A stretch of 64,000 nt of DNA from positions 3,224,001-3,288,000 of the forward strand of contig CP019882.1 in assembly GCA_002007745.1 (NCBI GenBank). Direction: 5' to 3'. The notes below the pieces were generated by a model. The model ran no database searches. It saw nothing but the letters and a program-made list of their open reading frames with translations, and was not told the DNA's origin. The DNA comes from Mycolicibacterium litorale. Lineage in GTDB: Bacteria > Actinomycetota > Actinomycetes > Mycobacteriales > Mycobacteriaceae. Shown piece by piece: positions 26,337 through 40,471 of the stretch. The position numbers and the translations under genes were made by a program. Numbering within the stretch: the stretch's first letter is position 1; every line of letters begins with the position of its first letter.

Positions 26337-27130
26337 CCCCCGTCCTCGAACTCGACGACGTGACGTTCCGCCGCAACGGCAAGCAGATCATCGACGGAAT
26401 ATCGCTTGCGGTGCAGCGCGGCGAGCACTGGGCGCTGCTCGGGCCCAACGGTGCGGGCAAGAGCACACTGCTCGGATTCTGCGCTGCGGTGACCTTTCCC
26501 ACCACCGGCACGGTCACCGTGCTCGGCCGACGGATGGGCCGCACCGACCTGGCTCCGCTGCGACGGTCGATCGGACACGTCAATCCGCGCCACCGCCTGC
26601 AGTATCCGCTGACCGTGCGTGACGTGGTGCTCACCGGAATCACCGCGACGAACGACATCCCGATGCGCTGGACACCCACCCCTGCCGAGGCCCGCCGCGC
26701 CGAGACGATGCTGGCCGCGGTCGGCATGACCGGCAAGGCCGACGACGTGTGGCCCACGCTGTCCCAGGGTGAACGGGGTCGCACTCTCATCGCGCGGGCA
26801 CTGATCAGCGAACCCGAGCTGCTCCTGCTCGACGAGCCGACGACCGGCCTGGACGTGGCCGCCCGCGAGCAGCTGTTGGAAACCATCGACGGCCTGGACC
26901 AGACTCACCCCGACGTCGCCTCGATCCTGGTGACCCATCACCTCGAGGAGCTGCCGACCACCACCACCCACGCCCTGCTGATCGCCGACGGGCGCACGGT
27001 GGCCAGCGGACCGGCCCGCGAGACCATCACCACCGACAACGTCAGCGCCGCCTTCTCGCACCCGATTGCGGTGGGCTACGACGAGGGCCGCTGGACCGCC
27101 CGGGCCAAGGCCACCGCGATCGACGTCTAA
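26333..27130 (+). CDS. ABC transporter ATP-binding protein without a permease partner
   Basis: Protein of 265 aa. Walker A GPNGAGKSTLL near residue 42, signature LSQGERGRTLIARAL, Walker B LLLLDEPTTGLD and the H-loop THHLEELP are all intact, so it should hydrolyse ATP. It most resembles the iron-complex/ModF group (HWALLGPNGAGKS; RHRLQYPLTVRDVV). No membrane or binding-protein gene lies beside it, so it either serves a permease encoded elsewhere or has a non-transport role. It is translationally coupled to the FadR-type regulator. Its stop overlaps the convergent GNAT gene by 4 bp. Confidence 0.9.
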   Translation: MTPVLELDDVTFRRNGKQIIDGISLAVQRGEHWALLGPNGAGKSTLLGFCAAVTFPTTGTVTVLGRRMGRTDLAPLRRSIGHVNPRHRLQYPLTVRDVVLTGITATNDIPMRWTPTPAEARRAETMLAAVGMTGKADDVWPTLSQGERGRTLIARALISEPELLLLDEPTTGLDVAAREQLLETIDGLDQTHPDVASILVTHHLEELPTTTTHALLIADGRTVASGPARETITTDNVSAAFSHPIAVGYDEGRWTARAKATAIDV

Positions 27131-27690
27131 CGAAGAGCTGCGGCGAGGACGCTGTCCGGCAACCCCGACCACGGGCGCGGCTCCGCGGGCGAGGCGGGCG
27201 GATCGACCAGTGGGCGGTGCCACCAGCCGACATCCCGCCAGGCGCCCGCCTTGAAGCCGACCTGGGTGAAGGTGCCGACATGGGTGAAGCCCAGCGCCTC
27301 GTGCAGCCCGACGCTGGCCGCATTCGGTAGGGCGATGCCGGCGTAGGCATTGACATAGCCCTGTGCGCCGAGGATTTCGAGCAGTCCGGTGTAGAGCCGC
27401 CGGCCGTAGCCCCGGCGGTGCACCGACTCGTCGAGATACAACGACACGTCGGCGCTCCACCGGTAGGCCTCCCGCGTGCGGTGCGGACCGGCATAGGCGT
27501 ACCCCACAACACGATCGCAGGCGAGGGCAACCAGCCAGGGAAACCGCACCAGTGTCGCGCTCAGCCGGGCTTCGATCTGCTGGGCGGTCGGCGGCTCGGC
27601 CTCGAACGAGATCACGGTGTCGCGCACATACGGCGCATAGATGTCGGCGATGGCACTCGCGTCCTGCGCGGTGGCCATCCGAATGCTCAC
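27127..27690 (-). CDS. GNAT acetyltransferase, phosphinothricin-acetyltransferase-like
   Basis: Protein of 187 aa from GTG 27690 (VSIRMATAQDASAIADIYAP), 8 bp after hisI. It has the Pat/Bar-like GNAT pattern: acetyl-CoA loop HRRGYGRRLYTGLLE, then YAGIALPNAASVGLHEALGF and the FKAGAWRDVGWWHR end. Such enzymes N-acetylate glutamate analogues or amino acids such as methionine sulfoximine; the true substrate here is unknown. In M. tuberculosis a chaA antiporter gene occupies this position instead (from memory). It may be the last gene of the his operon. Confidence 0.85.
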   Translation of the reverse strand: MSIRMATAQDASAIADIYAPYVRDTVISFEAEPPTAQQIEARLSATLVRFPWLVALACDRVVGYAYAGPHRTREAYRWSADVSLYLDESVHRRGYGRRLYTGLLEILGAQGYVNAYAGIALPNAASVGLHEALGFTHVGTFTQVGFKAGAWRDVGWWHRPLVDPPASPAEPRPWSGLPDSVLAAALR

Positions 27691-27697
27691 GGCCGGA

Positions 27698-28045
27698 CTA
27701 AGCCTCCGGCGCCAACAGCTGATCGGCGTCGAAGCAGCTGTGATCGCCGGTGTGACAGGCCCCGCCCACCTGGTCGACTTCGAGCAGCACCGCGTCCCCG
27801 TCGCAGTCCAGCCGCACCGAATGCACATGCTGGGTGTGCCCGGAGGTCGCCCCCTTGACCCAGTACTCGCCGCGCGACCGCGAGTAGTAGGTGGCCTCCC
27901 GGGTGGCCAGGGTGCGGGCCAGTGCTTCGTCGTCCATCCAGGCCACCATCAGCACGTCGCCCGTCCCGCGTTCCTGGGCGATCGCCGCGAACAGCCCGTT
28001 GGTGTCGCGCTTGAGCCGGGCGGCGATATCGGGGTCGAGGCTCAT
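27698..28045 (-). CDS. hisI: Phosphoribosyl-AMP cyclohydrolase
   Basis: Opens the purine ring of phosphoribosyl-AMP, third step of histidine synthesis. The protein is 115 aa, cyclohydrolase only, without the HisE domain. The zinc/metal residues are in [20 protein letters not shown] and [11 protein letters not shown]. It lies 34 bp after hisF on the same strand. Confidence 0.96.
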   Translation of the reverse strand: MSLDPDIAARLKRDTNGLFAAIAQERGTGDVLMVAWMDDEALARTLATREATYYSRSRGEYWVKGATSGHTQHVHSVRLDCDGDAVLLEVDQVGGACHTGDHSCFDADQLLAPEA

Positions 28046-28079
28046 CTCACTTCACCTCGATTTGTCCTCTTCGCTGCGC

Positions 28080-28853
28080 TCATCGGACGCAGATCCCTTC
28101 GCGCGCCATCGCCGCCTTCACCTCACCGATGGTCAGCTCACGGAAGTGAAAGACACTGGCCGCCAACACCGCATCGGCGCCGGCCTCGACGGCAGGGGCG
28201 AAGTCGCCCACCGCACCCGCGCCGCCACTGGCGATCACCGGCACGGTCACCGCCTTACGGACCGCCCGCAGCATGGTCAGGTCGAATCCGGCCTTCGTCC
28301 CGTCGGCGTCCATCGAGTTCAGCAGAATCTCGCCGACGCCGAGTTCTGCTCCGCGCGTTGCCCATTCGACGGCATCGATACCGGTGCCCTGTCGGCCGCC
28401 GTGGGTGGTCACCTCCCACCCGGAGTCGGTGGGCGCCGAACCCGCCGGCACCGTGCGGGCGTCCACCGACAGCACGATGCACTGTGACCCGAACTGGCGG
28501 GACAACTCGGCCAGCAACTCGGGCCGGGCGATCGCGGCGGTGTTCACCGAGACCTTGTCGGCACCGGCACGCAGCAGCGAGTCGACGTCAGCCACCGAGC
28601 GCACGCCACCGCCCACGGTGAGCGGGATGAACACCTGCTCGGCGGTGCGGCGGACCACGTCGAGCATGGTCGCCCGGCCCGACGAGGATGCCGTGACGTC
28701 GAGAAAACACAGCTCGTCGGCGCCCTCGGCGTCGTAGGCGGCGGCCAGCTCGACCGGATCGCCGGCGTCCCGCAGATTTTCGAAGTTCACACCCTTGACG
28801 ACCCGACCGGCGTCGACGTCCAGACAGGGAATGACACGGACTGCGACGTCCAT
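28080..28853 (-). CDS. hisF: Imidazole glycerol phosphate synthase, cyclase subunit
   Basis: With HisH, makes imidazole glycerol phosphate and AICAR. The protein is 257 aa from ATG 28853. The catalytic Asp in [16 protein letters not shown] and the second Asp in [15 protein letters not shown] are present, as are the phosphate loops GGGVRS and [11 protein letters not shown]. Its start touches the stop of the inositol monophosphatase-like gene (TGATG). Confidence 0.97.
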   Translation of the reverse strand: MDVAVRVIPCLDVDAGRVVKGVNFENLRDAGDPVELAAAYDAEGADELCFLDVTASSSGRATMLDVVRRTAEQVFIPLTVGGGVRSVADVDSLLRAGADKVSVNTAAIARPELLAELSRQFGSQCIVLSVDARTVPAGSAPTDSGWEVTTHGGRQGTGIDAVEWATRGAELGVGEILLNSMDADGTKAGFDLTMLRAVRKAVTVPVIASGGAGAVGDFAPAVEAGADAVLAASVFHFRELTIGEVKAAMAREGICVR

Positions 28854-29670
28854 CAGCGGTACTCCTCAGGTGAACCGACGGAAGCCAGGATCTCCAGCAC
28901 GTGCTCGTGCACGCCCGGCGCGGCGGCCAGTGCCGAACGGGACGACGGCGTCCACTGCTGCCCGGACAGGTCGGTGACCACTCCCCAGCGGCCCGCACCA
29001 ACGCCACCCCGGCGGCATGATCCCAGATATGATCACCGAAACTGATTGCCGCGCCGAGTATCCCGGCTGACACGTAGGCGATGTCGATGCCCGTCGCGCC
29101 GTGCATGCGTAGTTTCGAGCAGACCCGGCTCAGGTTCTCCAGCACCGCCAGCCGATAGCGGCCGGGGAACCGCCCGCGCCAATCGACGTTGAAGGTACCG
29201 ACGCCGATCACGCACTGACCGATGTCGCTGCGCCCCACCGGGGGCTGCGCCACCCCGTTGTAGTACACCGGGCCACCCAGCACCGCGCTGTAGCGCTGAT
29301 CGGTGAACGGCAGCCAGGTCAGCCCGGCCACCGGCTCGCCGTCGCGCAGCAGTCCGAGCAGGATCGCGGCCATCGGCGAACCGGCCGCGTAGTTGAAGGT
29401 GCCGTCGATCGGGTCGAGAACCCACACCAGCGGGGAATCGATATCCGCGCCGCCGAACTCCTCGCCGTGGACCCCGATGCCGGTGGTCCGCTCTAATGCG
29501 GAGACCACCTGCCGCTCGATGGCCAGATCCACTTCGGTGGCGAAGTCGTTGCCCTTCTTCTGGACCGCCGAATCGGCGCGATGCCCGGCGATGAACGGCG
29601 CGGACGCTTCGTCCAGAATCTCCGCGGCCTGGGCCACCAGGGCTTCGAGGTCTCCCGACTGCACGGCCAT
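28853..29670 (-). CDS. Inositol monophosphatase-like protein (ImpC/HisN-like), frameshifted near the end
   Basis: Start ATG 29670 ([12 protein letters not shown]). The Li-sensitive phosphatase motifs are intact: GEEFGG (Glu), [15 protein letters not shown] (DPxDGT) and [16 protein letters not shown] (the WDxxxG metal motif). Just after this, a C run at 28983-28986 is one base short and the frame runs on into hisF. With one base added the end reads [15 protein letters not shown] and stops at 28853. Corrected length is 272-273 aa. Its place inside the his operon suggests histidinol-phosphatase, but M. tuberculosis ImpC in this position is annotated as an inositol monophosphatase, so both are possible. 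Confidence 0.87.
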
Positions 29671-29675
29671 CGGCG

Positions 29676-30422
29676 TTACTGGCTCACCGCGGCCAGGGCC
29701 TCCGGGAGGGTGAAACGGCCCGCGTAGAGCGCCTTTCCGACGATGGCGCCTTCCACGCCGCTGTCGGTCAGGGTGGCGATGGCGAGCAGGTCCTCCAGGC
29801 TGGACACCCCGCCCGAGGCGATCACCGGAGCATCGGTGCACTCGGCGACGCCCTCCAGCAGGTCCAGGTTGGGCCCGGTCAAGGTGCCGTCCTTGGTGAC
29901 GTCGGTGACCACGAACCGCGAACAGCCCTCGCTGTCCAGGCGTTCCAGCACCTGCCACAGATCGCCGCCGTCGGTCTCCCAGCCCCGGCCACGCAGCCGG
30001 TAGCTCTCGCTGGTCGCGGTGCTGTCGACCAGCACATCCAGCCCGACCGCCACCCGGTCGCCGTACTCGGCGATCGCCGCCGCGCACCACAGCGGGTTCT
30101 CCAGCGCCGCCGTGCCGATGTTCACCCGGGCGCAACCGGTCGCCAGCGCCGCCTTGAGCGACTCATCGTCGCGGATGCCGCCGGAAAGTTCGACGTTCAC
30201 GTCCAAGGCGCCGACCACCTCGGCGAGCAACTCACGATTGGAGCCACGCCCGAACGCCGCGTCGAGGTCGACCAGGTGAATCCACTCGGCACCGTCGCGC
30301 TGCCAGGTCAGCGCCGCGTCCAGTGCGGAACCGTACTCGGTCTCACTGCCGGCCTTGCCCTGCACCAGACGCACCGCGCGCCCGTCGACCACGTCGACGG
30401 CCGGCAACAAAATCAATGGCAC
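29676..30422 (-). CDS. priA: Phosphoribosyl isomerase A (dual HisA/TrpF)
   Basis: Isomerises ProFAR in histidine synthesis. In actinobacteria this enzyme also acts on phosphoribosylanthranilate in tryptophan synthesis, and no trpF gene is seen in the trp operon here, which fits. The protein is 248 aa: catalytic Asp in [15 protein letters not shown], second Asp in [11 protein letters not shown], phosphate loops SGGIRDD and ASGGVSS. It is nearly the same as M. tuberculosis PriA over long stretches (from memory). It is also called hisA. Confidence 0.96.
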   Translation of the reverse strand: MPLILLPAVDVVDGRAVRLVQGKAGSETEYGSALDAALTWQRDGAEWIHLVDLDAAFGRGSNRELLAEVVGALDVNVELSGGIRDDESLKAALATGCARVNIGTAALENPLWCAAAIAEYGDRVAVGLDVLVDSTATSESYRLRGRGWETDGGDLWQVLERLDSEGCSRFVVTDVTKDGTLTGPNLDLLEGVAECTDAPVIASGGVSSLEDLLAIATLTDSGVEGAIVGKALYAGRFTLPEALAAVSQ

Positions 30423-30424
30423 TC

Positions 30425-31041
30425 TTACAGCCCCTCAACCCAATTCGCGAGCAGCGCCGCTCCGGCGTCACCGCTCTTCTCCGGATGAAATTGTGTGGCC
30501 GACAACGGCCCGTCTTCGACGGCGGCCAGGAACCGCACGTGATGGGATGCCCAGGTGAGCAGCGCGTCGGGGGCACCTTCCCACGCCTGGGCGGCATAGG
30601 AGTGCACGAAGTAGAACCGGGTGTCGGCGTCGAGGCCCTTGAACAGCGCGCTGCCCGGCGCCGCGTCGACGACGTTCCACCCCATGTGCGGGATCACGGG
30701 CGCATCCAAGCGGGTGACCGATCCCGGCCACTGCCCGCAGCCCTGCGACTCGACCCCGAACTCGACACCGCGGGCGAACAGGATCTGCATGCCCACACAC
30801 ACCCCGAGTACCGGACGGCCCGCGGCCACCCGGTCGGCGATGATGGTGTCACCGCCGATTGCGCGCAATCCGGTCATGCAGGCTTCGAACGCCCCGACGC
30901 CCGGTACCACCAGACCGTCGGCGTTCAGGGCCCGGTCGCGGTCCGCGGTGACTTCGACCTCGGCGCCCACCCGTTCCAGCGCGCGCTGCGCCGACCGCAG
31001 GTTGCCGGAGCCGTAGTCCAGGACGACGACATCTCTGGCCG

Positions 31042-31045
<4 letters not shown>
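30425..31045 (-). CDS. hisH: Imidazole glycerol phosphate synthase, glutaminase subunit
   Basis: Supplies ammonia from glutamine to HisF. The protein is 206 aa, a class I glutamine amidotransferase: nucleophile Cys in [12 protein letters not shown], oxyanion region GSGNLRS, and the His-Glu pair in TQFHPEKSG. It overlaps hisB by 4 bp and is followed 2 bp later by priA. Confidence 0.97.
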
Positions 31046-34111
<3,066 letters not shown>

Positions 34112-34189
34112 CGGTTCAATTGTCCCCGATCCGTGCACCTGAATAAAAATCGATTGAGCACCGCCGCGCCTGGCCCCGATACTGCGGTC

Positions 34190-34825
34190 ATGCAATGGGA
34201 CCTATGGCTGGCATTTCTGGGCGCCTCGATCGCCATCAGCGTCTCCCCCGGAGCCGGCGCGATCCAGTCCATGGCGACCGGCCTGACCTGTGGCCTGCGC
34301 CGCGGCTACTGGAGCATCACCGGCCTCGAAATCGGCTTGATGGTGCAGTTGGCGGCGGTCGCGGTGGGCCTGGGCGCGGCGGTCGCGCAGTCGGTCGTGG
34401 CGTTCACCGTCATCAAATGGATCGGCGTGGTCTACCTGGTCTACCTGGCCGTGCGCCAATGGCGAAGCGCCCCCTGGGACCTGGACCAGCAACTCGGCGC
34501 CGACACCGGTAGCGGACGGCTGGTCCTGCTGGTCCGCGGCTTCCTGGTGAACGTGACCAACCCGAAGGGCCTGGTGTTCCTGCTGGCGGTGCTGCCGCAG
34601 TTCGTCGTGCCGACGGCGCCGCTGCTGCCGCAGTACCTGGCGATCGCCGCGACGATGGTGGCCGTCGACCTGGTGGTGATGGGCGCCTACACCGGGTTGG
34701 CGTCCCGGCTGGTGGGCTGGCTGCGCACCCCCCGCCAGCAACGTGTGCTCAACCGCACGTTCTCCGGGCTGTTCGCCACCGCGGCGGTGGTCCTCTCGCT
34801 GGTACGCCGCGGCGTGGCAACCTGA
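34190..34825 (+). CDS. LysE/RhtB-family amino-acid exporter
   Basis: Membrane protein of 211 aa from ATG 34190 with six hydrophobic helices. The family N terminus [21 protein letters not shown] and the [15 protein letters not shown] segment are present. Such proteins export amino acids or their analogues. It is divergent from hisD, so a role in histidine or other amino-acid efflux is possible but only a guess. Confidence 0.9.
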   Translation: MQWDLWLAFLGASIAISVSPGAGAIQSMATGLTCGLRRGYWSITGLEIGLMVQLAAVAVGLGAAVAQSVVAFTVIKWIGVVYLVYLAVRQWRSAPWDLDQQLGADTGSGRLVLLVRGFLVNVTNPKGLVFLLAVLPQFVVPTAPLLPQYLAIAATMVAVDLVVMGAYTGLASRLVGWLRTPRQQRVLNRTFSGLFATAAVVLSLVRRGVAT

Positions 34826-34900
34826 CCCGACAGCGCGGCGAGCCGCTACAGTTACTTAGCTCAGTGAAAGAGTGAACCGCGCACACGGGGGGCCCGCGCC

Positions 34901-35479
34901 TTGTCCACCACCACGATCTCCGCCGACCCACGACCGCGTCGTCGACGGCTCACGCAGAAACCGGCGGCCTTCGTCCTCGGCGCGTTGATGCTCGCGGTGC
35001 CGCTGGTGCCGATGATCCTCGACGCGGCGCTGCCGCAGCGGCAGTGGAACGCCGCCGAGGCCGCCGCCGAACAGGTGACCGCGACGACCAACGAAGGCAA
35101 TGTCGTCGCCGTCGAGACGCCGCAGGGCTGGGAGGCGCTCGATCAGGGTGCCAGCGCCGTCCTTCGCAATGACGGAGTGACCGTGCTGATCGAGGCGTTC
35201 GACCGTGACCAGCGTGACCCGGACGCAGTGACCGACCGGGTCATCCGGCTGCACCGCGTCCAGGGCTTCACCTCCGCCCTGGACGGGGGCCGTATCACGT
35301 CGTCCGACGGCCGCCTCGGCGGCCAGACCTGCGTCGTCGTCACCGATTCGGCCACCGGGACGTGCGCCGTCCTGCACGACGACGACGTCATCGTCTCGGT
35401 GATCACGCTGGCCGAGCCGGGGCACCCGGCGCCCCCGCTGGGCCAGATCGTCGACTTGATCACCCGGGGTCAGCAGTGA
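34901..35479 (+). CDS. Single-pass membrane protein of unknown function, partner of PrsW-like protease
   Basis: Protein of 192 aa. I do not recognise the family. The start is TTG 34901 (other in-frame starts are later). Residues 1-20 are basic (RPRRRRLTQK), residues 23-44 form one membrane helix, and the rest is probably outside the membrane. That domain holds a Cys pair (GGQTCVVVTDSATGTCAV) that could form a disulfide. It overlaps the next gene by 4 bp (GTGA), so the two are coupled. A short stretch at 34895 region is G/C-rich but gives no clear Shine-Dalgarno. Confidence 0.7.
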   Translation: MSTTTISADPRPRRRRLTQKPAAFVLGALMLAVPLVPMILDAALPQRQWNAAEAAAEQVTATTNEGNVVAVETPQGWEALDQGASAVLRNDGVTVLIEAFDRDQRDPDAVTDRVIRLHRVQGFTSALDGGRITSSDGRLGGQTCVVVTDSATGTCAVLHDDDVIVSVITLAEPGHPAPPLGQIVDLITRGQQ

Positions 35480-36558
35480 CCGCGCCGCTGCGCCGCCCGG
35501 TGGTCTACCGCCCCGAGTCGGCGTTGTTCTGGCTCTATGTGGCGGCGGTGATCATCGGCGTCTTCGGCTTGCTGCTGGAATACGGCGGCGCGGTCCACGA
35601 GACCATGACCGCCGAACTCATCCTCAGCCCGGTCTGGTTGGCGTTCATCGTGTTCCTGGTCTGGTTGATGTACAAGTTCGACCCGTACCGCAGCGTGCGC
35701 CACTATCCCCAGGTGCTGGTCGCCGGCCTGGCGCTGGGCGGCACCGTCGCCCTGCTGATGGCGCTGAACGGCAACACCGCGCTGGCCGGGGTGTGGGCCC
35801 GCTACATCGACCCCGACACCCTCACCGGGTGGGCGCCCGCGCTGACCGCGCCGATCATCGAGGAGGCGGCCAAGGGGTTGTGCGCAGCCGTCGTCCTGCT
35901 GTTGTGCGGGGCGGTGTTCAACCGGGTGTCACAGGCCCTGCTGGTCGGAATGTTCGTCGGTTTCGGATTCGACGTCATGGAGGACCTCACGTACGCCACC
36001 AACGACGCGCTGACGAGCCTGGATTCGGACCTGCTGGGCGCCGGACAGAATCTCGTGGTCCGGATTCTCACCGCCGTCCCGGCGCACTGGGCATACACCG
36101 CGCTGGTGGCGGTGGGCATCCTGATCCTGCTGCCGACCTTCGCCGACCGTGCCCAGCTGTCGCTGCCGCGCCGCATCGCCGTCGCCGTCCCGCTGCTGGC
36201 GGCGGGTCCGGTCATGCACTTCGTCTGGGACGCCCCGCTGGTCGGCGTCCTCGGCAAGTTCGCCGTCAACTTCGTCATCTTCGGCGTCGGCATCGTGGTG
36301 CTGCTGCGCTACGAACGCCGCCGGCTCGTCGAACGGCTCGCGACCGAACGCACCTCGCAACCACTCGCCGGTTTCGAGCCGGCCGTGCTGGACTCGCTGC
36401 CCTCGGGCCGAGCCCGCCGCAAGCTGCGCCGCACCGCTGGGCGGCAGGGCGGCCGGGCCGCGCGCCGGGCCGTCGCCGACCAGCAGCAAGCCGCGCTGGA
36501 CGCGCTGCAGTCCACCGGTACGCCGGGCGCTGCTGCCGAACTCAAACCGACGACCTAA
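35476..36558 (+). CDS. PrsW-family intramembrane metalloprotease
   Basis: Protein of 360 aa from GTG 35476 with about eight hydrophobic helices and a basic cytosolic tail. The three PrsW motifs are visible: PIIEEAAKG (Glu129-Glu130), FDVMEDLTYA (Glu169) and HFVWD (His248, Asp252), so the enzyme should be active. PrsW cleaves anti-sigma factors in Bacillus (established for B. subtilis RsiW). No sigma factor lies nearby; the natural candidate substrate is the single-pass protein just upstream. Confidence 0.88.
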   Translation: MTAPLRRPVVYRPESALFWLYVAAVIIGVFGLLLEYGGAVHETMTAELILSPVWLAFIVFLVWLMYKFDPYRSVRHYPQVLVAGLALGGTVALLMALNGNTALAGVWARYIDPDTLTGWAPALTAPIIEEAAKGLCAAVVLLLCGAVFNRVSQALLVGMFVGFGFDVMEDLTYATNDALTSLDSDLLGAGQNLVVRILTAVPAHWAYTALVAVGILILLPTFADRAQLSLPRRIAVAVPLLAAGPVMHFVWDAPLVGVLGKFAVNFVIFGVGIVVLLRYERRRLVERLATERTSQPLAGFEPAVLDSLPSGRARRKLRRTAGRQGGRAARRAVADQQQAALDALQSTGTPGAAAELKPTT

Positions 36559-36569
36559 CGTAGGCGACT

Positions 36570-36983
36570 ATGTCCACCAAGGATCACCCCAACAACGCCC
36601 CCGGCGTGCCCATGAAGTTCCCGGTCTGGTTCGAGAACTTCCAGATCAAGTACTTCAATCCGGCGGTGAAGCCACTCGCCAAGTTCATGCCTGGCATGTC
36701 GGTCATCTCCCACCGCGGCCGCACCTCGGGCAAGCAGTACGAAACCGTGGTCTCGGCCTTCCGCAAGGGTGACACCCTGGCCGTCATGCTCGGCCACGGA
36801 AAGACCAACTGGGTCAAGAACATCCTGGCCGCCGGCGAGGCCGACATCCGGCACGGTCGCCAGACGCTGCATCTGGTCAACCCCCGTGTGGTGCCCGCAG
36901 GCACCGACGATCCGTCGCTGCCCGCTGTCGCCCGGCGCGGCGTCAAACGGGGTGTCGGGGCGTTCGTGGCCGATATCGCCTAG
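36570..36983 (+). CDS. Ddn-like deazaflavin (F420)-dependent nitroreductase family protein
   Basis: Protein of 137 aa from ATG 36570. It has the split-barrel pattern of the Ddn/DUF385 family: SVISHRGRTSGKQYETVVSA near residue 45, then GDTLAVMLGHGKTNWVKNI and a GEADI segment. Family members bind F420 or flavins. Position before nadC corresponds to Rv1598c (from memory). It follows prsW by 11 bp and converges on nadC with a 4-bp overlap. Confidence 0.85.
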   Translation: MSTKDHPNNAPGVPMKFPVWFENFQIKYFNPAVKPLAKFMPGMSVISHRGRTSGKQYETVVSAFRKGDTLAVMLGHGKTNWVKNILAAGEADIRHGRQTLHLVNPRVVPAGTDDPSLPAVARRGVKRGVGAFVADIA

Positions 36984-37837
36984 AGGTCCAGACCGACGTC
37001 GAGCACCCGCACCGAGTGGGTCAGCGCCCCGACGGCCAGGTAGTCGACCCCGGTGCCGGCGTACTCCGCGGCTGACGACAAGCTCAGTCCGCCAGAGGAT
37101 TCCAGTTGCACGCCGGGTGCCTTGGCATCGCGGCGCTGCACCGCGATCTGGGTCTGCCACACCGGAAAGTTGTCCAGCAGGATGAGCGCGACGTCCTCGG
37201 CGAGCACGTCGTCGAGTTGCTCGAGGGTGTCCACCTCGACCTCGCAGGGCAGCCCCGGCGCCGCAGCCCGCACGGCGCGCAGTGCGGCGACCACCGAACC
37301 GGCGGCCGCGACATGGTTGTCCTTGATCAGCGCGGCGTCACCGAGACCCATCCGGTGGTTGACGCCGCCACCCACCCGCACGGCGTATTTCTGCAGCGCC
37401 CGCAGGCCCGGCAATGTCTTTCGGGTGTCGCGGATCTTGGCCTTGGTGCCCTCGACCGCGTCCACCCAGGCCGCGGTGGCCGTGGCGATACCGGACAGGT
37501 GGCACACCAGATTCAGCAGTGTCCGTTCGGCGGTCAGCAGCCCACGCGTCGGCGCCTGTACCCGTAACAGCGCGGTTCCGGCCTCCAGTTCGGCACCGTC
37601 CTCGACCCGGTCGAGCACCTGATAGCCGTCCGGCCCCAGCACCTCGTCGAGCACCAGAAGAGCCACGTCGATCCCGGCGGCGACGCCAGCCTCCCGGGCG
37701 ACCAGGGCCGCGGCGGTGCCGGCGTCCGAAGGCACCGTCGCCAGCGTCGTCACGTCCGGGCCGTAGCGCAGGTCCTCGTCGAGTCCGCGCCGAATGGTGG
37801 CGAGTGCCTCGGCGCGTTCGGTGTCGGTGAGCCTCAT
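36980..37837 (-). CDS. nadC: Nicotinate-nucleotide pyrophosphorylase (carboxylating)
   Basis: Converts quinolinate and PRPP to nicotinate mononucleotide. The protein is 285 aa. Substrate residues are in IRDTRKTLPGLRALQKYAV, VGGGVNHRMGL and LIKDNHV; LLDNF follows. It overlaps nadB by 4 bp. It is the last gene of the nadABC operon. Confidence 0.97.
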   Translation of the reverse strand: MRLTDTERAEALATIRRGLDEDLRYGPDVTTLATVPSDAGTAAALVAREAGVAAGIDVALLVLDEVLGPDGYQVLDRVEDGAELEAGTALLRVQAPTRGLLTAERTLLNLVCHLSGIATATAAWVDAVEGTKAKIRDTRKTLPGLRALQKYAVRVGGGVNHRMGLGDAALIKDNHVAAAGSVVAALRAVRAAAPGLPCEVEVDTLEQLDDVLAEDVALILLDNFPVWQTQIAVQRRDAKAPGVQLESSGGLSLSSAAEYAGTGVDYLAVGALTHSVRVLDVGLDL

Positions 37838-39395
37838 CGCACACCCACCACCGCCGGCTCGCCGTGCAGCGTCCGGCTGGACGCCTGCGCCTCATCGATG
37901 CCGGGATGGTCGCCGCGGTGGTGGCAGCCGCGTGACTCGGTGCGGGCCAGTGCGGCGGCCGCCACCGCACGCGCGGTCGCGGTCAGTGCGATGTCTTCGG
38001 CGTCGGCCCGGCTGGCCATCGGGCGGACCGTCGCTTGGCCAAGGGTGTCGGTGAGGTCCTGCAGCCCGTCGGCATCGCGGACCACCGACGCCCACCGCGT
38101 CATCGCTGCCTGCAGCACCTGGCGATCTACCGCATCATGGTGCCGCCGTTCAACTTTGGCCATCGGCGCCGCCGATGCGGTGGCGTGCTGTGCGGCGGCC
38201 CGGCCGGCGCGGCCACCGACCACCAGACCTTCCAGCAGGCTGTTGGAGGCCAGCCGGTTGGCGCCGTGCATCCCGGTGCGGGCTACCTCGCCGGCCGCGA
38301 ACAGTCCGGCCATCTCGGTGCGGCCGTAGACGTCGGTGTGCACACCGCCGCAGCTGTAATGCGCGCCGGGGACAACCGGAATCGGCTGCCGGGCGGGGTC
38401 GATGCCGGCGGCACGGCAGGCCGCGGTGACCGTCGGGAACCGCTGCGCGACGTGGTCGACGGAGCGCGCGTCGAGGAAGACGCACTCGTCGCCGGTCGCG
38501 CGCAGCCGCTCCTCGATGGCGGCGGCCACCACGTCGCGCGGGGCCAGGTCGCCGAGCGGGTGCACGCCGGCGGTCACCGAATCGCCGCGGGCGTCGCGCA
38601 GCACCGCCCCCTCGCCGCGCAACGCTTCGGTGATCAGCGGGCGACGTCCCGACGCCGTCCGGTCGAACAACATCGTCGGGTGGAATTGGATGAACTCGAG
38701 ATCGGTGATTCCGATACCGGCCCACAGCGCCAGCGCGATGCCGTCGCCGGTGGAGCCCTCCGGGTTGGTGGTGGCGCCGTAGAGGTGGCCGAGGCCACCG
38801 GTCGCCAGGATCACCGATGGCGCGTGCACCACACCGAGTCCGTCGGCGTTGCGGACCAGCACGCCGGTGACGGCGGAATCGTCGTGAAGGATCTGCAGGG
38901 CCACGTGGTTGCGCCGGATGTCGAGGGTGGCGGCGGCGTGATCGAGCGCGCGCTGGACCTCGGCGCCGGTGGCGTCGCCGCCGGCATGGATGATGCGGCG
39001 CCGGGAGTGGCCGCCTTCACGGGTCAGCGCCCACTGGCCGGGCGCACTCTCGTCGAAGCGGGCGCCGTCGTGCACGAGGTCGACGACGGCGCGGTGGCCG
39101 TCGGCGACGATCGAGCGGACGGCGTCGGCGTCACACAAACCGGCGCCGGCCGCCAGAGTGTCCCGGACGTGGGCGTCCACCGAGTCGTCGGTGTCGGGCA
39201 GTACCACCGCGATGCCGCCCTGGGCGTAGAACGTCGCCGTATCGGGGGCCTTGCTGACAATGACTGTGCGGCGGCCCATTCGGTGCGCGGTCAGCGCCGC
39301 GGCCAGGCCCGCCACGCCCGTGCCGATCACCACGACGTCGGCGCGCTGCTGCCAGTCCACGCCCCCGGTGTTCACACCGCAGGCGAATCGGCGCG

Positions 39396-39399
<4 letters not shown>
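37834..39399 (-). CDS. nadB: L-aspartate oxidase
   Basis: FAD enzyme that makes iminoaspartate for NadA. The protein is 521 aa from ATG 39399, overlapping the nadA stop (ATGA). FAD motif [14 protein letters not shown] near residue 24, the [12 protein letters not shown] loop, the active-site HPTMLFDR region and the C-terminal [14 protein letters not shown] are present. The open frame upstream of the ATG is nadA read out of frame. Confidence 0.97.
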
Positions 39400-40445
<1,046 letters not shown>

Positions 40446-40471
40446 CGCCGCCTCCTGTCTGGCGTTCCTAG

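Noticed and set aside
28588..30135. A 515-residue minus-strand protein covering the ImpC-like gene and parts of priA and hisF
   Set aside because: Only the segment from 29670 to about 28985 resembles a protein family; the flanks are priA and hisF out of frame.
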